Origin: JACQNR01 sp049515175
GTDB taxonomy: Bacteria; Acidobacteriota; Terriglobia; UBA7540
Assembly: GCA_049515175.1 (NCBI GenBank)
Contig: JBEKUI010000217.1
Coordinates: forward strand, 1-8,078
Direction of reading: 5' to 3'
Length of the DNA: 8,078 nt
The notes beneath the pieces are model-generated. The model saw only the letters and a program-made list of their open reading frames with translations. It did not search any database and was not told the origin of the DNA. Positions 5,795-8,078 of this stretch are shown one piece after another; position 1 is the stretch's first letter; every line of letters begins with the position of its first letter. A program made the position numbers and the translations under genes.

Positions 5795-6556
5795 ATGGCA
5801 AGACCAGAAAAGCCGGTAGTCGGAAGAAAAAAAGGGCAGGCGGACCTATTTCTGTTTGACCCGGAAACGGGCCACCGTGGCCCAACAGAACTCAAGAGGC
5901 GCCATAAGGACAACGGGATGGATGTCCTCAGGAAGGAACAGATTGAGAATGTCGCCGCATATGAGAAAGTGTACGGAATGCCCCCCTGCGTCATGCGCTA
6001 CCTCGAACATGACGGGGAAAGAGCTGACAGCGATGACCACCCATTCATGCTCCTGACCTATGAGCAGGACCGCATATACACCTCAGTGGAAGCCGTTAGG
6101 GAAGTGTTCGAAAGGACGGCCACCGTCACCGAAGCCGGAAACAGGGCCTACCTTGAGGAATATCGCTCCGACAAACGCGAGGACTCTGAGAAGCCGGCCC
6201 TTTCTGAGGATGAGATCGATGAGACCGTGGAAAAATCCGTCAGCGGCCGGGACAGGGTTCGCAGAGTACTGGACCTTGAGGCTGCCCAAAGCCATGCCGA
6301 GGAGCTCAGCCAGGTCGTCCCAGGCATGGTCAACATTGACAAGGCGCAGCTTCCCGACACAACAGAGTATGAGTGCAGGTACGGAACGGCTCGCACCGAG
6401 CTTCATGGAAAGCTATGGTTTCACATGAACTACAGGAGAGATGTATACCTCAAGGCCGCCGAAAAGCTGGAATCCAAACTTCGGGAATTGGGCGAGATCA
6501 TTCCTTTAGACGTGATCAATGCACCTATGTCAGTGTTGAAAACAATTTACAAATGA
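5795..6556 (+). CDS. Protein with a PD-(D/E)XK nuclease-like N-terminus, otherwise unknown
   Basis: This 253-residue protein is not one I can name. The ATG at 5795 follows GGGGGAGGACAGT, an excellent ribosome binding site, and is preferred over an in-frame TTG at 5780. Residues about 14-65 suggest a PD-(D/E)XK core: G-Q-A-D-L-F-L-F-D-P (acidic strand), then E-L-K-R-R (the E-x-K step), then a helix with E-Q-I-E-N-V-A-A-Y, and a strand P-C-V-M-R-Y-L-E. That is a pattern reading, not a proven fold. The middle is acidic and probably flexible (about 110-145). The C-terminal 80 residues are helical and charged. Of 23 Arg codons, 13 are AGG or AGA. The start of the serine recombinase uses mostly CGN, which suggests separate ancestry. 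It directly follows the broken GHKL ATPase and shares its promoter. MutL/MORC-like ATPases are known to accompany nucleases in restriction-type systems. Confidence 0.6.
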   Translation: MARPEKPVVGRKKGQADLFLFDPETGHRGPTELKRRHKDNGMDVLRKEQIENVAAYEKVYGMPPCVMRYLEHDGERADSDDHPFMLLTYEQDRIYTSVEAVREVFERTATVTEAGNRAYLEEYRSDKREDSEKPALSEDEIDETVEKSVSGRDRVRRVLDLEAAQSHAEELSQVVPGMVNIDKAQLPDTTEYECRYGTARTELHGKLWFHMNYRRDVYLKAAEKLESKLRELGEIIPLDVINAPMSVLKTIYK

Positions 6557-6987
6557 CGGGACGGGGCCGGCCCTCCCCCTCAGCCCATCTCCCCCCCTTG
6601 CGGACCTCACCTGCGTCTCGATTGCGATGACGCCCCGCCCAGTCCCCGGCCTCCACGCCAGAGCGACGATTAGCTCGATCTCCACTCTCCGCCTCTCCGC
6701 CTGCCTCGACCCGCGACCCCTCGAGCCTGAAGGCAAACCAGGATGGTGATTGCCCAGGGATTCTTGGTCATCCCGCCCACGCGAGTGAGAGATATGAGTA
6801 GGCATACGCAGAGAATGCTTTTCGAGGGGAAGGCTGTTTCCTAAACTTCCTAAGACATCCAGCAAAAACGGCATGGGCAAATGTGCGAGGAAAGCCTACT
6901 AAAATCCCGAAGTGGTGAAAAAGCGCGTTGACAGCAAGGGGGCTAAAATGTTATCGCTTTCTATGGGAAATCTGCCAAGGTTGGCAC
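6557..6987. other. Gene-free stretch ahead of the tRNA fragment
   Basis: No supportable coding sequence is seen on either strand. The first 180 bases are very C-rich on the plus strand with many CTCC/CGCC runs; the rest is more mixed. A GGGGCCGGCCCT near-palindrome lies just after the nuclease-like gene (about 6565) but has no T-run. A TTGACA at 6928 lacks a matching -10 at normal spacing. The stretch may be the decayed end of an integrated element, since the putative attachment site follows at once. Confidence 0.5.
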
Positions 6988-7008
6988 CGAATCCCACCCT
7001 CTCCGCCA
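6988..7008 (+). other. 3' end of a tRNA-Ser gene, probable att scar
   Basis: The bases CGAATCCCACCC then TCTCCGCCA are the usual final 21 bases of a bacterial tRNA-Ser: the T-loop end, the T-arm 3' strand, the acceptor 3' strand (CCTCTCC), the discriminator G and an encoded CCA. The 5' partner strands (GGAGAGG acceptor, T-arm GTGGG) are not found upstream, so this is not a working tRNA gene. Tyrosine integrases typically recombine in the 3' end of tRNA genes and leave such a copy at the far end of the island. With this orientation the island lies to the left and the intact tRNA-Ser should lie further left, outside the window. Confidence 0.65.
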
Positions 7009-7025
7009 AACTTCTTAGCAAGTAG

Positions 7026-7058
7026 CGCGGATCTCCGTCTTTGAGGTCCGCGGCTTTT
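7026..7058 (+). terminator. Rho-independent terminator behind the tRNA-Ser fragment
   Basis: CGCGGATCTC (7026-7035) pairs with GAGGTCCGCG (7043-7052) over 10 bp, with one T-G pair and a 7-base loop, followed by GCTTTT. This is a good intrinsic terminator placed 17 bases after the tRNA CCA end. It may be the original terminator of the tRNA-Ser gene, now stranded with the fragment. Its arms also resemble the palindromic repeat at 7084-7111, so it could belong to that family instead. Confidence 0.6.
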
Positions 7059-7083
7059 GTGGTGTTCACGTTCGCGGCGGGTG

Positions 7084-7111
7084 GCGCAGACCTTGCGTTT
7101 CAGGTCTGCGC
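7084..7111. repeat. Palindromic repeat, copy 2 (REP-like hairpin)
   Basis: GCGCAGACC (7084-7092) and GGTCTGCGC (7103-7111) form a perfect 9-bp stem with a 10-base loop. It is preceded by GGCGGGTG. The flank plus the first stem bases (GCGGGTGGCGCA-N-AC) match the element at 403-433. No T-run follows, so a terminator role is less likely than for the hairpin just to the left. Confidence 0.6.
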
Positions 7112-7137
7112 GCCATCGGCGCACTGGATGCAATCAT

Positions 7138-7159
7138 CGCAGACCCAAGGGTCTACGCG
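7138..7159. repeat. Palindromic repeat, copy 3 (degenerate)
   Basis: CGCAGACCC (7138-7146) pairs with GGGTCT (7149-7154) and, after a 2-base bulge, GCG (7157-7159). The left arm begins with the same CGCAGACC as the copy at 7084-7092. The truncated glycoside hydrolase gene ends exactly here. Confidence 0.4.
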
Positions 7160-7160
7160 A

Positions 7161-7805
7161 GCCGGCGACTGGAGCGAGTGCCCAATGGATACCGACAGCG
7201 CGAGCCTACCGCGCCGTGATGGCAGCGAAGCGCTCGACCTCTGTCGCGTTTCCCACAGCGCCGAAGGCCATCGGCCACGGGAAATCAGGTACATCATTTA
7301 AGCGCGAAGCGGCTCCACGCTCCAGATCCGCACCCACAAGCAGCGGCAGCTTGGAGTCAGTTTGCAGTTGGTTGGTGACTCGGGCTACATCCGTGGCGGA
7401 AACACGAAGCAAGCCTTGCCGGTTAATGTGCGCGGCCAAGACGACCGATCCGATATGGTATTTCTGCAGCTCATCTCGGAGGCTTTTGTAGTCTGCACTT
7501 TCCAAGCTCGGGTAGTCGGCATAACAGCGCACTTGGAGCATTTGGCCGACCTTTTCTTCGAGCGAAAGTCCTTTCAGCGTCTCATCAACCCATTCTTGAT
7601 CTTGCTTGGTCGGTGGTAGAGGAGTTGAACCTGCTTGCTGGCTCTCCGCTTGCGCAAGGAAGACCGACAACAGGATGGCAAAGCCCAGGATTATTCTTCT
7701 AATGGCCCACTGCCATTGGCCATTTTGGAGACCATGGAGGAAGGTGTTTATTGGAGGTTCCCGATAGCTCATGAGATCCGCGATCTGTCGCGTCGGCATC
7801 CCCAT
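7161..7805 (-). pseudogene. Glycoside hydrolase family 3 (beta-N-acetylhexosaminidase-like), N-terminal part
   Basis: The frame from ATG 7805 encodes a hydrophobic export signal (about residues 38-53, I-I-L-G-F-A-I-L-L-S-V-F-L-A-Q-A). The GH3 N-terminal domain follows: W-V-D-E-T-L-K-G-L-S-L-E-E-K-V-G-Q-M-L-Q, I-G-S-V-V-L, L-P-L-L-V-G-A-D-L-E-R-G-A-A-S-R-L and F-P-W-P-M-A-F-G-A-V-G. This fits a secreted or lipoprotein hexosaminidase acting on cell-wall or chitin sugars. A TAG at 7208-7206 stops it after A-I-T-A-R, where the family has Glu. The frame beyond still reads A-R-A-V-G-I-H-W-A-L-A-P-V-A, as expected for GH3, down to about 7164. Then homology ends at a palindromic repeat. The catalytic Asp region and the rest of the domain are missing, so the gene is dead. 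The start is uncertain: ATG 7772 would also keep the signal sequence, and neither has a strong ribosome binding site. Confidence 0.78.
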
Positions 7806-7906
7806 CTCAGTGACCAGTGCCTGCTATGGTGACTGTTCTCTGCGGGGAGAACGGCACCGCTGCGCTAGGTTGCCGAACGCCTCCTCGATGTGGCTCTCTG
7901 TGAATT

Positions 7907-7931
7907 CGCAGATTACTCGGCCAAGTCTGCG
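7907..7931. repeat. Palindromic repeat, copy 4 (degenerate)
   Basis: CGCAGATT (7907-7914) pairs with AGTCTGCG (7924-7931) over 8 bp including one T-G pair, around a 9-base loop. On the minus strand it reads GGCGGCGCAGAC, close to the opening of copy 2. It lies just behind the stop codon of the membrane protein gene, where it could also end transcription, although no T-run is present. Confidence 0.4.
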
Positions 7932-7941
7932 CCGCCCGCCC

Positions 7942-8078
7942 TTAGTGAAAGAAGCCTATGCTCCAGGCCACAGCCAGGCCCAGAGCTATCATCACACCCA
8001 CGGTTAGGTTCCAAAGCAATGGAAGGCGGCCCTTGGGGTACAATCGCTTGTATTCCAACTTGACCTTGCTAACCTTGC
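7942..8078 (-). CDS. Small membrane protein, C-terminal part (runs off the window)
   Basis: The last 44 residues of a minus-strand gene read K-V-S-K-V-K-L-E-Y-K-R-L-Y-P-K-G-R-L-P-L-L-W-N and then one membrane helix, L-T-V-G-V-M-I-A-L-G-L-A-V-A-W-S-I-G-F-F, with a stop (TAA) at 7944-7942. The basic stretch before the helix suggests a cytoplasmic N-terminal side by the positive-inside rule. The start lies beyond the right edge. No family can be named. It precedes the GH3 remnant on the same strand by about 140 bp, an interval holding only a palindromic repeat. Confidence 0.5.
   Translation of the reverse strand, partial: KVSKVKLEYKRLYPKGRLPLLWNLTVGVMIALGLAVAWSIGFFH

Noticed and set aside
6530..6880. 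Minus-strand open frame of 116 codons in the gene-free stretch
   Set aside because: It has skewed composition from a C-rich tract, no ribosome binding site, no recognisable motif, and it overlaps the end of the intact plus-strand gene.
6928..6956. TTGACA at 6928 as a promoter
   Set aside because: At 17-bp spacing the -10 would be TTATCG, a poor match. The TAAAAT nearby is only 10 bp away, and no gene follows.
6951..7133. Minus-strand frame containing K-F-G-G-E-G-G-I-R
   Set aside because: This is the well-known false peptide read from the reverse strand of tRNA-Ser ends. It served as supporting evidence for the tRNA fragment, not as a gene.
489..7138. Shared TGCAATCATC at 489-498 and 7129-7138, each after a palindromic repeat
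   Set aside because: A 10-base match at different distances from the repeats (56 and 17 bases) is within chance for a window this size.
1..8078. CRISPR array or rRNA genes
   Set aside because: No regularly spaced near-identical repeats and no rRNA-like conserved segments were seen. The only repeated elements are hairpins at irregular positions.

Overview
The window looks like the edge of a mobile or decayed accessory region in a GC-rich bacterial genome. I would guess a soil bacterium, possibly Acidobacteriota. That guess rests on the style of the palindromic repeats, a small Cys/His protein and a GH3 enzyme, and it is an impression, not a demonstration. Few intact genes are present. Most of the window is broken transposon and gene remnants, plus one large serine recombinase.

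Left part (1-2370). A small intact CsbD-family stress protein gene (156-335, +) is followed by a hairpin repeat. Next come two incomplete IS110-family transposase remnants on the minus strand: the N-terminal start of an IS1111-type enzyme (435-620) and the C-terminal two thirds of a longer IS110-type enzyme (753-1688). The second remnant abuts what I read as the 3' end of a group II intron (domains V and VI, 1714-1815, +) with no intron body beside it. A decayed DDE integrase fragment (about 1990-2190, -) and a 50-bp-spaced direct repeat complete this graveyard.

Middle part (2369-5304). A 649-residue large serine recombinase (-) looks intact. Its ribosome binding site is separated from the start codon by a perfect hairpin. 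Upstream on the same strand is a small protein gene of unknown function (4606-4881). On the plus strand is a 68-residue protein with a Cys/His-rich C-terminus (5098-5304).

Right-middle part (5356-6556, +). A sigma70-type promoter has its 17-bp spacer almost filled by a perfect 16-bp palindrome. It is followed by a broken GHKL (MutL/MORC-type) ATPase gene with an in-frame TAG and a frameshift. Next is an intact 253-residue protein whose N-terminus resembles a PD-(D/E)XK nuclease fold and whose Arg codons (many AGG/AGA) differ from the recombinase. This regulated ATPase plus nuclease-like pair is the best candidate for an undescribed, now partly disabled, conflict system.

Right end (6557-8078). 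After about 430 bp without a gene comes a fragment matching the last 21 bases of a tRNA-Ser gene including CCA, followed by a terminator-like hairpin. I read this as the right attachment site of an island that lies to the left. Beyond it are palindromic repeats of the same family as the one at 403-433. Then comes a glycoside hydrolase family 3 gene (-) that carries a premature stop and is cut off at a repeat, and finally the C-terminus of a small membrane protein running off the window.
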